From assembly GCF_030063475.1 (NCBI RefSeq), contig NZ_JASIRT010000018.1, forward strand, positions 1 to 64,000: a DNA stretch of 64,000 nucleotides, read 5' to 3'. Source of the stretch: Roseomonas sp. E05. Its GTDB lineage: Bacteria > Pseudomonadota > Alphaproteobacteria > Acetobacterales > Acetobacteraceae. The translations under genes and the position numbers were made by a program. Positions 46,425 through 54,764 of the stretch are shown in pieces. Under the pieces are notes generated by a model. It saw nothing but the letters and a program-made list of their open reading frames with translations, was not told the origin of the DNA and made no database searches. The stretch's first letter is position 1, and each line of letters starts with the position of its first letter.

Positions 46425-46606
46425 GCCGGCTGTCGAAACCCTTGTTGAGCCTGGCTGAAACTAGGAGTCAGGAATCACCGCTACAAGACTGATTCCGCGA
46501 TATTCTGTGCCTATTTCGCCTTTGTGGTGAAAAAAGCTGCCGGAAATGGCGGGCCCGCCTGCTCCGCCGGGATGCCGCGGCGCGCCTTCCGTCCTATGTT
46601 GGTGCC

Positions 46607-47293
46607 GTGAACCTGCTTTCGCCCTCCCGCAACCAGCTCGAAATCGAGGTGGTGTTCGACCTGGTCTGCCCCTGGTGCTTCCTCGGCGCCCGGCGGCTGC
46701 GCCGCGCCTTGTCGCGGCGGGCGGATGTCGTCGCCGCGCTCCGCTGGCGCCCCTTCCTGCTGAACCCGGATCTCGGCGCCGGAGGGCTGGCGCGGCAGGA
46801 CTATCTCGCCCGCAAGTTCGGCGGTGAGGAGCGCGCCCGGCGGCTGCACGCCACCGTCACGGAGCTGGGCCGGGCCGAGGACATCGCCTTCCGCTTCGAC
46901 CTCATCCGGCGCGTGCCGCCCTCGCTCGACGCGCACCGGGTGGTGCGCTTCGCCAGCCAGCACGGGGTGGCGGACGCGGTCGTGGACGCGCTGTTCGTCG
47001 CCTATTTCTGCGAGGGCGCCGATCTCGGTGACCGTGAGACCCTCGCCGCCCTCGGCGCCGCGCAGGGTCTGGACCAGCGCACCCTGCTCCGCTTCCTCGC
47101 CAGTGGGCTGGAAAGCGAGGCGGTCCATGCCGAGAACCTGCGCGCCCATCGCCTCGGCATCAACGGCGTGCCCTGCTTCGTCATCGCCGGCCGCCAGGGT
47201 CTGGGCGCCGGGCATGCCATCGCCGGGGCGCAGGAACCCGAGGTGCTGGAGCGCCTGATGGATGTCGCGGTGGCGGAGGCGATGGAGTTCTGA
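46607..47293 (+). CDS. DsbA-family oxidoreductase, FrnE-like
   Basis: 228 residues, cytosolic (no signal peptide). The thioredoxin-fold active site is C21-P-W-C24 in VVFDLVCPWCFLGARRL, and the cis-Pro loop is INGVPCFVIAGRQGL. The sequence resembles FrnE/2-hydroxychromene isomerase-like DsbA proteins, linked to disulfide metabolism and oxidative stress. GTG start. It converges on mfd, 4 bases away. The 182 bases upstream (46425-46606) hold nothing clearly recognised. Confidence 0.88.
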   Translation: MNLLSPSRNQLEIEVVFDLVCPWCFLGARRLRRALSRRADVVAALRWRPFLLNPDLGAGGLARQDYLARKFGGEERARRLHATVTELGRAEDIAFRFDLIRRVPPSLDAHRVVRFASQHGVADAVVDALFVAYFCEGADLGDRETLAALGAAQGLDQRTLLRFLASGLESEAVHAENLRAHRLGINGVPCFVIAGRQGLGAGHAIAGAQEPEVLERLMDVAVAEAMEF

Positions 47294-47297
47294 CCGC

Positions 47298-50200
47298 TCA
47301 GGCCGCCTGGGCCTGACGCGCCACCTTCGCCAGCGCCGCCAGCATGTCCTTGGCGGCACGGACGCGCGCCTTCAGCTCCATCTCCCGGACCATGGCGAGC
47401 TTGTGGTCCGGCCGCAGCTTCACCAGCCCCTTTTGCGCCGTCACCCAGTTCACCAGCCCGCCGGGATTGGCGAAGCGGTTGCGGCGGAAGCTCGCGACAA
47501 TGCCCTTCGGCCCGGCATCCAGCTTCTCCACACCCGCCTCCCGGCAGAGATGCTTGATGGAGACGACCTGCAGCAGGTTCTCCACCTCGGTGGGCAGCGG
47601 GCCGAAGCGATCCGTCATCTCCGCGGCCATGGCGTCCACCTCCGCCTCGCCGGCAAGGCCGCCGATGCGCCGGTAAAGGCCGAGCCGTACCGGCAGGTCG
47701 GCGACATAGGTCTCGGGGATCAGCACAGGCAGGCCGAGATTGATCTGCGGCGTCCAGTCGCGGTCACCCGCCTCGCCACGCTTGCCCTGGCCGGCCTTGA
47801 TGTTGGCCACCGCCTCCTCCAGCATCTGCTGGTAGAGCTCGATGCCGACCTCGCGGATATGGCCGGACTGCTCATCGCCCAGCAGGTTGCCGGCGCCGCG
47901 GATGTCGAGGTCGTGGCTGGCCAGGGTGAAGCCGGCGCCGAGGTTGTCGAGCGTCTGCATGACAGCCAGACGCTTCTCGGCGGCCGCGGAGAGGCGCTGG
48001 GTGGCCGGCCAGGTCAGGTAGGCATAGCCGCGCAGCTTGCCGCGCCCGACGCGCCCGCGAAGCTGGTAGAGCTGCGCCAGGCCGAACATGTCGGCGCGGT
48101 AGATCAGCAGCGTGTTGACCGCCGGCATGTCGAGCCCGCTCTCGACGATGTTGGTGGCGAGCAGGATGTCGTACTTGCCGTCGCCGAACTCGGTCATGAC
48201 GCGTTCGAGCTCGGTGGGCGTCAGGCGGCCATGCGCCTGCACGGCCTTGGCCTCCGGCACGATCTCGGCCAGCCGCGTCGCCATCTTCGGCAGGTCCTCC
48301 AGCCGCGGCACGACGCAGAACACCTGCCCGCCGCGCAGCCGCTCGCGCTGGATGGCCTCGCGGATCACCACGGTGTCGAAGGGCATGATGAAGGTGCGAA
48401 CCGCCAGCCGGTCCACCGGCGGGGTGGCGATCACGCTCATCTCCCGCACCCCGGTCAGGGCGAGCTGGAGGGTGCGCGGGATGGGCGTGGCGGTGAGCGT
48501 CAGCACATGCACGTCGGCGCGGAGCTGCTTCAGCCGCTCCTTGTGCGCCACGCCGAAATGCTGCTCCTCATCCACGATGACCAGGCCGAGATCGGCGAAC
48601 TCCACGCTCTTGGCCAGCAGCGCGTGGGTGCCGACGACGATGTTGATCGAGCCGTCCGCCAGCCCGGCCTTCACGGCAGCCGCCTCCTTCGCCGTCACCA
48701 TGCGGGAGAGCTGCGCCACCTTCACCGGCAGCCCGGCGAAGCGGGCGGTGAAGGTGCGGAAATGCTGGCGGGAGAGCAGCGTGGTCGGCACCACCACCGC
48801 CACCTGGGCGCCGGTCATCGCTACCACGAAGGCTGCGCGCAGCGCCACCTCGGTCTTGCCGAAGCCGACATCGCCGCAGATCAGGCGATCCATCGGGCGG
48901 CCGGCGGCAAGGTCCTCCAGCACGTCGGCAATGGCGCGCTGCTGGTCCTCGGTCTCGGCGAAGGGGAAGCGGGCGCAGAACTCGTCCCAGGCGCCTTCCG
49001 GCGGGGTCGCCATATGCGCGTCCTTGACCCGCCGCTCCGCCGCGATGCGGATGAGCTGGCCGGCCATGTCGGCGATGCGCTGCTTGGCGCGGGCCTTGCG
49101 GTTCTGCCAGGAGGTGCCGCCGAGCTTGTCGAGCGCGACGCCAGCGCTGTCGCTGCCGAAACGCGAGAGCAGCTCGATGTTCTCGACCGGCAGGAAGAGC
49201 TTGTCCCCGCCGTCATAGATCAGCCTGAGGCAGTCATGCGGGGCGCCGGAGACCGCCAGCGTCTCCAGCCCGTCATAGCGGCCGATGCCGTGATCCTGGT
49301 GCACCACCAGGTCGCCCTCGGCGATCTCGGTGGCGTCGGCGATGAACTGGTCGGCGCGCTTGCGCCGCCGCGGCGGCCGGGCGATGCGCTCGCCGAGCAG
49401 ATCCTGCTCGCCGGTCAAGGCAATGCCGCCGCCTGCCTTGCCGGGTGCCGCCGGCCCGGTGAAGCCCCGCTCCACGCCATAGACGGCGAGTGCCACCACC
49501 CCGGCGGGCAGCCTGAGGACCTCCGCCCAGTCCTCGGTGGTCTGCACGGGCACGCGGTTCTCGCGCAGCAGATTGCCCAGGCGCTCGCGGGAACCACGCG
49601 TCCAGGCGGCGACCACCGGGCGCATGCCGGCTTTCGCCTGTCCCTCGGCCTGCTCGCGATAGATGGCAAAGACGTTCTGCCCGGCGGCGCGAACTTCGGC
49701 GTAGAGCCGGCCGGGGCGGCCGCCGCCCTCGATCCCCTCGGCGCCCTCCGGCTGTGGGAAGGGGCTCAGCCGCAGCAGCGTGCCGCCCGCGAGCATGGCG
49801 TCCCAGCTGCGCCGGTCGAGATACAGGCGGCGCGGCGGCACCGGGCGATAGGGCACCTCCCCTTCGCGTGGCGGGGCGCGGCGCGCCTGGTAGTGGTCCT
49901 CGATCATCTCCAGGCGCACTTCGAGCGCGTCCTCCGCCTGGTGATCGAGGCTGACCGAGGCGCCGGGCATGTAGTCGAGCAGGGTCGGCATCTGCTCGTG
50001 GAACAGCGCGACGAAATGCTCCATGCCCGGGTGCTTCCGCCCGGCGGAAATGGAGACGTAAAGCGGGTCCTCGCCCGCCGCCGGACCGAACAGGTCACGG
50101 TAGCCGGTGCGGAAGCGGGAGATCGAATCCTCGTCCAGCAGGATCTCACCCACCGGGCGGAGCCACAGCTCGCGCACATGCTCGCCGCTGCGCTGCGTAT

Positions 50201-50762
50201 CGGTGGAGAAGCGGCGCAGGCTCTCGATCTCGTCGCCGAACAGGTCGAGGCGCACCGGGTCCGGCTCGCCGGCCGGATAGAGATCCACGATGCCGCCGCG
50301 CACCGCGTACTCGCCCGGTTCCATCACCGTGGCGACGCGGCCATAGCCATTGGCCTCCAGGAAGGCGGCGAGCTTCTCCGGCGTGATCCGCCCGCCCCGC
50401 TTGAGGTGCAGCGTCGCGCCCTCGAAGACCTCGCGCGGCGGCACCCGCTGCACCAGGGCATTGACCGTGGTCAGCACGATGCGCGGCCGGCTGGCCGGCT
50501 CCAGCAGGCGCGCGAGCGTGGCCATCCGTTCGGCCACCAGGTCGGCATGCGGCGAGACGCGATCGTAGGGCAGGCAGTCCCAGGCCGGGAAGCGCAGCAC
50601 CTCGACGTCGGGCGCGAAGAAGGCGAGGCCGTCCTGCATCCGCATCATGCGCGCGTCGTCGCGGCAGACATGCAGGACGAAGCCCTCCGTCTCGGCGCGG
50701 CGGCGGCTCAGCAGCAGTGCGTCGAAGCCCTCGGGCGCGCCGTAGACGGTGAGCGTGGTCAT
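47298..50762 (-). CDS. mfd: transcription-repair coupling factor Mfd
   Basis: 1154 residues. N-terminal UvrB-like module (LRFPAWDCLPYDRVSPH, GIVDLYPAGEPDPVRLDLFGDE); RNA polymerase-interacting domain (EGDLVVHQDHGIGRYDGLETL); translocase motor with GDVGFGKTEVALRAAF, IVDEEQHFGVAHKERLK, LTATPIPRTL, and the RecG-like GAGFTLASHDLDIRGAGNLLG; C-terminal D7 domain (EVDAMAAEMTDRFGPLP). Removes stalled RNA polymerase and recruits UvrA. ATG overlaps the sdhE stop (ATGA). Confidence 0.96.
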   Translation of the reverse strand: MTTLTVYGAPEGFDALLLSRRRAETEGFVLHVCRDDARMMRMQDGLAFFAPDVEVLRFPAWDCLPYDRVSPHADLVAERMATLARLLEPASRPRIVLTTVNALVQRVPPREVFEGATLHLKRGGRITPEKLAAFLEANGYGRVATVMEPGEYAVRGGIVDLYPAGEPDPVRLDLFGDEIESLRRFSTDTQRSGEHVRELWLRPVGEILLDEDSISRFRTGYRDLFGPAAGEDPLYVSISAGRKHPGMEHFVALFHEQMPTLLDYMPGASVSLDHQAEDALEVRLEMIEDHYQARRAPPREGEVPYRPVPPRRLYLDRRSWDAMLAGGTLLRLSPFPQPEGAEGIEGGGRPGRLYAEVRAAGQNVFAIYREQAEGQAKAGMRPVVAAWTRGSRERLGNLLRENRVPVQTTEDWAEVLRLPAGVVALAVYGVERGFTGPAAPGKAGGGIALTGEQDLLGERIARPPRRRKRADQFIADATEIAEGDLVVHQDHGIGRYDGLETLAVSGAPHDCLRLIYDGGDKLFLPVENIELLSRFGSDSAGVALDKLGGTSWQNRKARAKQRIADMAGQLIRIAAERRVKDAHMATPPEGAWDEFCARFPFAETEDQQRAIADVLEDLAAGRPMDRLICGDVGFGKTEVALRAAFVVAMTGAQVAVVVPTTLLSRQHFRTFTARFAGLPVKVAQLSRMVTAKEAAAVKAGLADGSINIVVGTHALLAKSVEFADLGLVIVDEEQHFGVAHKERLKQLRADVHVLTLTATPIPRTLQLALTGVREMSVIATPPVDRLAVRTFIMPFDTVVIREAIQRERLRGGQVFCVVPRLEDLPKMATRLAEIVPEAKAVQAHGRLTPTELERVMTEFGDGKYDILLATNIVESGLDMPAVNTLLIYRADMFGLAQLYQLRGRVGRGKLRGYAYLTWPATQRLSAAAEKRLAVMQTLDNLGAGFTLASHDLDIRGAGNLLGDEQSGHIREVGIELYQQMLEEAVANIKAGQGKRGEAGDRDWTPQINLGLPVLIPETYVADLPVRLGLYRRIGGLAGEAEVDAMAAEMTDRFGPLPTEVENLLQVVSIKHLCREAGVEKLDAGPKGIVASFRRNRFANPGGLVNWVTAQKGLVKLRPDHKLAMVREMELKARVRAAKDMLAALAKVARQAQAA

Positions 50763-51085
50763 ACGCGGCGCGCCGCCTCCGGCACGCCGGCGCCCAGGGC
50801 CGAGCACTCGCGGGCCATGCGCTCCAGCATCGGCGTCATCACCTCGGGCGGCACCGGGCGGCGGCCGGAGAGCCAGTCGGCCAGGTCCACATCCAGCATC
50901 TCCAGCACCGCCTCCAGCTCGTCGAGTTCGGCCTCGCTGAAGCTGCCGATGTGGCGCCCGACGAAGCCGCCGATCATCAGGTCGGTCTCCTTGGTGCCCC
51001 GGTGGGTCGCCCGGAACAGCAGGCGGCGGCGGCGCGGTGAAAGTTCGGTGGAAGTCTGTTCGCTCTTATCTTCGCTCTGGGGCAT
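50759..51085 (-). CDS. sdhE: succinate dehydrogenase assembly factor SdhE (FAD assembly factor)
   Basis: 108 residues. Family signature RRRRLLFRATHRGTKETDLMIGGFV has the Arg-Gly region known from SdhE/Sdh5 (the RGxxE motif appears as RGTKE), followed by LDELEAVLEMLDVDLADWLSGR. SdhE promotes covalent FAD attachment to SdhA. ATG at 51085 chosen; 15 more codons upstream are unlikely. Co-transcribed with mfd through an ATGA overlap; divergent from recG. Confidence 0.93.
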   Translation of the reverse strand: MPQSEDKSEQTSTELSPRRRRLLFRATHRGTKETDLMIGGFVGRHIGSFSEAELDELEAVLEMLDVDLADWLSGRRPVPPEVMTPMLERMARECSALGAGVPEAARRV

Positions 51086-51119
51086 GTCGGCCTCTCGTGC
51101 GGCTGGCATATAGAGGCAG

Positions 51120-53201
51120 ATGGGAATCATGTCAGCCCAAGAGGCCGAACTGGATGGCGCCGCGCCGCTGCTGGCGCCGCTCGCGAGTCTGCCTCTGCCC
51201 GAGGAGAAACGGAAGCGCCTGCTCCAGGCCGTGGAGGGGGAGCGGGTGCTCGATCTGCTCTTCCACCTGCCCGAGCGCTACCAGGACCGGCGCGCCACAA
51301 CACCGCGCGAGGGGGAGATCGCCACGCTGGCGGTGCAGGTGCTGCATGTCGCCCCGCCCCGCACGCCGACCCAGCCCTGGGTGGTCTGCTGCGAGGCCCA
51401 GCCGGGGCTGGTGGACCTGATCTATTTCGGCCGCAAGTCCTGGCTGGGCGCCTGGCTGGCCCGCACCTTCCCGGAGGGGGCGGTGCGGCGCGTCTCCGGC
51501 CGGATGAAGCGCTTCCGCGAGCGCTGGCAGATGGACGCGCCGGACTTCGTGGACCCGCCGGACGCCATCCCCGAGATCCAGCCGGTCTGGCCGCTGACGC
51601 GCGGGCTGGGGCAGCGCGACGTCGGCCGGGCCATGGGACTCGCGCTGGGCGCCCTGCGGGAAATGCCGGAATGGCAGGACCGGGAACTGGTGGCGCGGCG
51701 GCGCTGGCCCTCCTTCGCCGCCGCGCTGCACGCCATCCAGGCGCCGGAGGCCGTGCCGGAGGACACCCCGCGCGACCGCCTCGCCTATGACGAGCTGCTG
51801 GCCGGGCAGATCGCCGTCGGGCTGGTGCGGCGGACGGTGCTGCAACGCCCCGGCCGCGCCCTGACCGGCGACGGCCACCTGCGCCGCGCCGCCCTCGCCG
51901 CCTTCGGCTTTCCGCCGACCGAGGCGCAGACCCGCGCCCTGGAGGAGATCGATGCCGACCTCGCCCGGCCGCGGCGGATGCTGCGCCTGCTGCAGGGCGA
52001 TGTCGGCGCCGGCAAGACGCTGGTCGCCGTGCTGGCCATGCTGCGTGCGGTGGAGGCCGGCGCCCAGGCGGCGCTGATGGCGCCCACGGAATTGCTGGCC
52101 CGCCAGCACCTGCGCACGCTGGAGAAGCTGGCCGGCGCGGCCGGCGTGCCCTGCGCCCTGCTCGCCGGCTCGGTGAAGGGCAAGGAGCGGCGGCGGGTCC
52201 TGGCCGGGCTGGCCGATGGCAGCATCCCCCTGGTGGTCGGTACCCATGCGCTGATCGAGGAGGGCGTCGCCTTCCACGACCTCGCCCTCGCCGTGGTCGA
52301 CGAGCAGCACCGCTTCGGCGTCGCCCAGCGCCTCGCCCTGACCGAGAAGGGCACCACCGACGTGCTGGTGATGACCGCCACCCCCATCCCGCGCACCCTG
52401 TTGCTGACGCAATGGGGCGAGATGGCGGTGAGCCGGCTGGAAGGCCGTCCGGCCGGCCGGCAGCCCATCGTCACGCGCATCGTCAGCCGCGAACGGCGGG
52501 ACGAGCTGGTGGCACGGCTGCGCGCCGCCTTCGCCGAGGGCCACCGCGCCTACTGGGTGGTGCGCGCTGTCGAGGAGGGCGAGAAGCACGACAACGCCGC
52601 CGCCGAGACCACCTATGCGGAACTGGCCGCCATCTTCGGCGACAAGGTGCGGCTGGCGCATGGCGCCCAGAAGCTGGACGTGCGCGAGGCCGCTCTGCAC
52701 GACTTCGCCGCCGGCCGCGCGCAGCTCCTGGTGGCGACCACCGTGGTGGAGGTCGGCGTGGATGTGCCGGAAGCCACCATCATGATCATCGAGCAGGCCG
52801 AACGCTTCGGGCTGGCGGCGCTGCACCAGTTGCGCGGCCGCGTCGGGCGCGGCCGCGCGCAGTCCTTCTGCCTGCTGCTGCCCTCGGCCGAGCTGAACGA
52901 GTCGGAGCAACGCCGCCTCGCCGTGCTGCGCGAGACGCAGGACGGCTTCGTCATCGCCGATGCCGACCTCGAATATCGCGGCGGCGGTGACGCGCTCGGC
53001 GTCCGCCAGGCTGGCCGGCTCGGGCGGCGGCTGGCCGATCCCACACGGCATGGCGGCATGGTGCGGATGGCGCATCAGGACGCCGCGCTGCTGCTGGAGA
53101 AGGATCCCGATCTCCTGCTCACCCCGCGAGGGCGCGCGGCGCGGCTGCTGCTCGCGCTCTTCAGCCATGACCTGACGCTGGCGCCACTCGCCGCGGGCTG
53201 A
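51120..53201 (+). CDS. recG: ATP-dependent DNA helicase RecG
   Basis: 693 residues. N-terminal wedge (ERVLDLLFHLPERYQDRRA), then the SF2 motor: Walker A LLQGDVGAGKTLVAVLAML, Walker B ALAVVDEQHRFGVAQR (DEQH box), MTATPIPRTL, TTVVEVGVDVPEATIMIIE and LHQLRGRVGRGRAQS. Regresses stalled replication forks and unwinds D-loops. Two ATGs (51120, 51129) are possible starts. It shares a 34-bp divergent gap with sdhE-mfd; TATAGA at 51109-51114 would place a transcription start at or next to the first ATG. Confidence 0.96.
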   Translation: MGIMSAQEAELDGAAPLLAPLASLPLPEEKRKRLLQAVEGERVLDLLFHLPERYQDRRATTPREGEIATLAVQVLHVAPPRTPTQPWVVCCEAQPGLVDLIYFGRKSWLGAWLARTFPEGAVRRVSGRMKRFRERWQMDAPDFVDPPDAIPEIQPVWPLTRGLGQRDVGRAMGLALGALREMPEWQDRELVARRRWPSFAAALHAIQAPEAVPEDTPRDRLAYDELLAGQIAVGLVRRTVLQRPGRALTGDGHLRRAALAAFGFPPTEAQTRALEEIDADLARPRRMLRLLQGDVGAGKTLVAVLAMLRAVEAGAQAALMAPTELLARQHLRTLEKLAGAAGVPCALLAGSVKGKERRRVLAGLADGSIPLVVGTHALIEEGVAFHDLALAVVDEQHRFGVAQRLALTEKGTTDVLVMTATPIPRTLLLTQWGEMAVSRLEGRPAGRQPIVTRIVSRERRDELVARLRAAFAEGHRAYWVVRAVEEGEKHDNAAAETTYAELAAIFGDKVRLAHGAQKLDVREAALHDFAAGRAQLLVATTVVEVGVDVPEATIMIIEQAERFGLAALHQLRGRVGRGRAQSFCLLLPSAELNESEQRRLAVLRETQDGFVIADADLEYRGGGDALGVRQAGRLGRRLADPTRHGGMVRMAHQDAALLLEKDPDLLLTPRGRAARLLLALFSHDLTLAPLAAG

Positions 53202-53229
53202 GGGAGCTGCGACGTTTCGATACAGCCCA

Positions 53230-53246
53230 GGGGGTTGCAAACCCCC
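53230..53246 (+). terminator. hairpin after recG
   Basis: GGGGGTT (53230-53236) and AACCCCC (53240-53246) around GCA, about 28 bases past the recG stop, followed by CTTCCCCC. A likely terminator of recG. Confidence 0.55.
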
Positions 53247-53301
53247 CTTCCCCCGGTAAACCCGGTCACAATCCGGCCAGTACAAGGGGGGATATGCCCG
53301 G

Positions 53302-54030
53302 TTGTCCGCGCTCATCGAGATCGACCGCCTCACCAAGCGTTTCGGCAGCTTCACCGCGGTGGATGACGTTTCCTTCGCGGTCGCGCGGGGTGAAGTCCTC
53401 GGCTTCCTGGGCCCGAATGGCGCCGGCAAGTCCACCACGATGAAGATGCTCGCGGGTTTCGTCACGCCGAGCAGTGGCACGGCCCGCATCTGCGGTGAGG
53501 ATGTGGTGGACCGTCCCGTCGCCGCGAAACGCCATCTCGGCTATTTGCCTGAAGGCGCCCCCACCTATCCCGAGATGACCGTCGCGGGCTTCCTGGCCTT
53601 CGTCGCGCGGGTGCGCGGCTTCCGCGGCAGCGAGGCGAGCGACCGCATCGCCCATGCCATGCGCCTGACCACGCTGGAAGGCGTCCGCCTGCAGCCGATC
53701 GAGACGCTGTCGAAGGGCTTCAAGCGGCGCGTCGGCCTGGCCCAGGCCCTGCTGCACGATCCGCCGGTGCTGGTGCTCGACGAGCCGACCGACGGCCTCG
53801 ACCCCAACCAGAAGCACGAGGTGCGGCGCCTCATCGCGCAGATGGCGCCCAGCAAGGCGATCATCATCTCCACGCACATCCTGGAGGAGGTCTCGGCCAT
53901 CTGCAGCCGCGCCATCATCATCGCGCACGGGCAGGTGCTGGCCGATTCCACGCCGGCGGAGCTCGCCAGCCGCGGCCCCTCGCTGGACGCCGTGTTCCGC
54001 GACCTGACCCTCCCGAAGGAGGTCGCGTGA
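53302..54030 (+). CDS. ABC transporter ATPase, GldA-like
   Basis: 242 residues. Walker A LGPNGAGKSTTMKMLAGF, signature SKGFKRRVGLAQALL, Walker B VLVLDEPTDGLDPNQKHEV and H-loop IISTHILEE mark an ABC-2 exporter ATPase; the ABC-2/GldA relationship comes from its partners downstream. TTG start at 53302 with AAGGGGGGAT upstream is the only fit, since the ATG at 53294 is in another frame. It overlaps the permease by four bases. Confidence 0.9.
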   Translation: MSALIEIDRLTKRFGSFTAVDDVSFAVARGEVLGFLGPNGAGKSTTMKMLAGFVTPSSGTARICGEDVVDRPVAAKRHLGYLPEGAPTYPEMTVAGFLAFVARVRGFRGSEASDRIAHAMRLTTLEGVRLQPIETLSKGFKRRVGLAQALLHDPPVLVLDEPTDGLDPNQKHEVRRLIAQMAPSKAIIISTHILEEVSAICSRAIIIAHGQVLADSTPAELASRGPSLDAVFRDLTLPKEVA

Positions 54031-54761
54031 TGGGCGGCGCCCTCACCGTCGCGCGGCGCGAGCTGGCCGGCTATTTCGCCACGCCCGTCGCCTATGTCTT
54101 CATCGTCATCTTCCTGATCATGTCGGGCGCGCTGACCTTCACGCTCGGCAACTTCTTCGACCGCGGCACGGCGGATCTCCAGCCCTTCTTCGGCTTCGTG
54201 CCCTGGCTGTTCCTGTTTCTCGTGCCGGCGCTGACCATGCGGCTCTGGGCGGAGGAGCGCCGCCTCGGCACCATCGAACTGCTGCTCACCCTGCCGATCA
54301 CGCAGGGCCAGGCGGTGCTGGGCAAGTTCCTCGCCGCCTGGGCCTTCTGCGCCATCGCGCTGCTGCTGACCTTCCCGCTGGTGCTTACGGTCAACTACCT
54401 CGGCAATCCCGACAACGGGGTGATCGCGACGGGCTATGCCGGCTGCCTGCTGGTGGCCGGCACCTATCTCGCGGTGGGCGCCGCCATCTCGGCGCTGACC
54501 AAGAACCAGGTGATCGCCTTCGTCCTCGCCGTCGCCGTGTGTTTCCTCTTCGCCGCCGCCGGCAGCCCCGTCGTGACGGAGTTCCTCTCCACCCGGATGC
54601 CCGCCTTGGCCGAGATCGCGCGCGGCCTCTCCATCACCGACCGGCTCAACGGCTTCTCGCGCGGCGTGGTGACGCTGCGCGACCTTGTCTTCTTCGCCAG
54701 TTTCATCGGCTTCTGGCTCTTCGCCAACGCCGTGGCGGTCGACCATCGCAAGGCGGACTGA
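54027..54761 (+). CDS. ABC-2 type permease, GldF-like
   Basis: 244 residues, six membrane segments: VAYVFIVIFLIMSGALTF, WLFLFLVPALTM, FLAAWAFCAIALLLTFPLV, YAGCLLVAGTYLAVGAAIS, VIAFVLAVAVCFLFAAAG and LVFFASFIGFWLFANAV. The cytosolic RLWAEERRLGTIELLLTLPIT block is characteristic of GldF-type ABC-2 permeases. Start is GTG at 54027 or ATG at 54030 (TGATG with the ATPase stop). Three bases before the GldG-like gene. Confidence 0.88.
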   Translation: MMGGALTVARRELAGYFATPVAYVFIVIFLIMSGALTFTLGNFFDRGTADLQPFFGFVPWLFLFLVPALTMRLWAEERRLGTIELLLTLPITQGQAVLGKFLAAWAFCAIALLLTFPLVLTVNYLGNPDNGVIATGYAGCLLVAGTYLAVGAAISALTKNQVIAFVLAVAVCFLFAAAGSPVVTEFLSTRMPALAEIARGLSITDRLNGFSRGVVTLRDLVFFASFIGFWLFANAVAVDHRKAD

Positions 54762-54764
54762 GGC

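Noticed and set aside
47262-51113. Plus-strand frame of nearly 1300 codons opposite mfd
   Set aside because: Mfd on the other strand explains the region in full; the frame has no recognisable motif and arises from high third-position GC.
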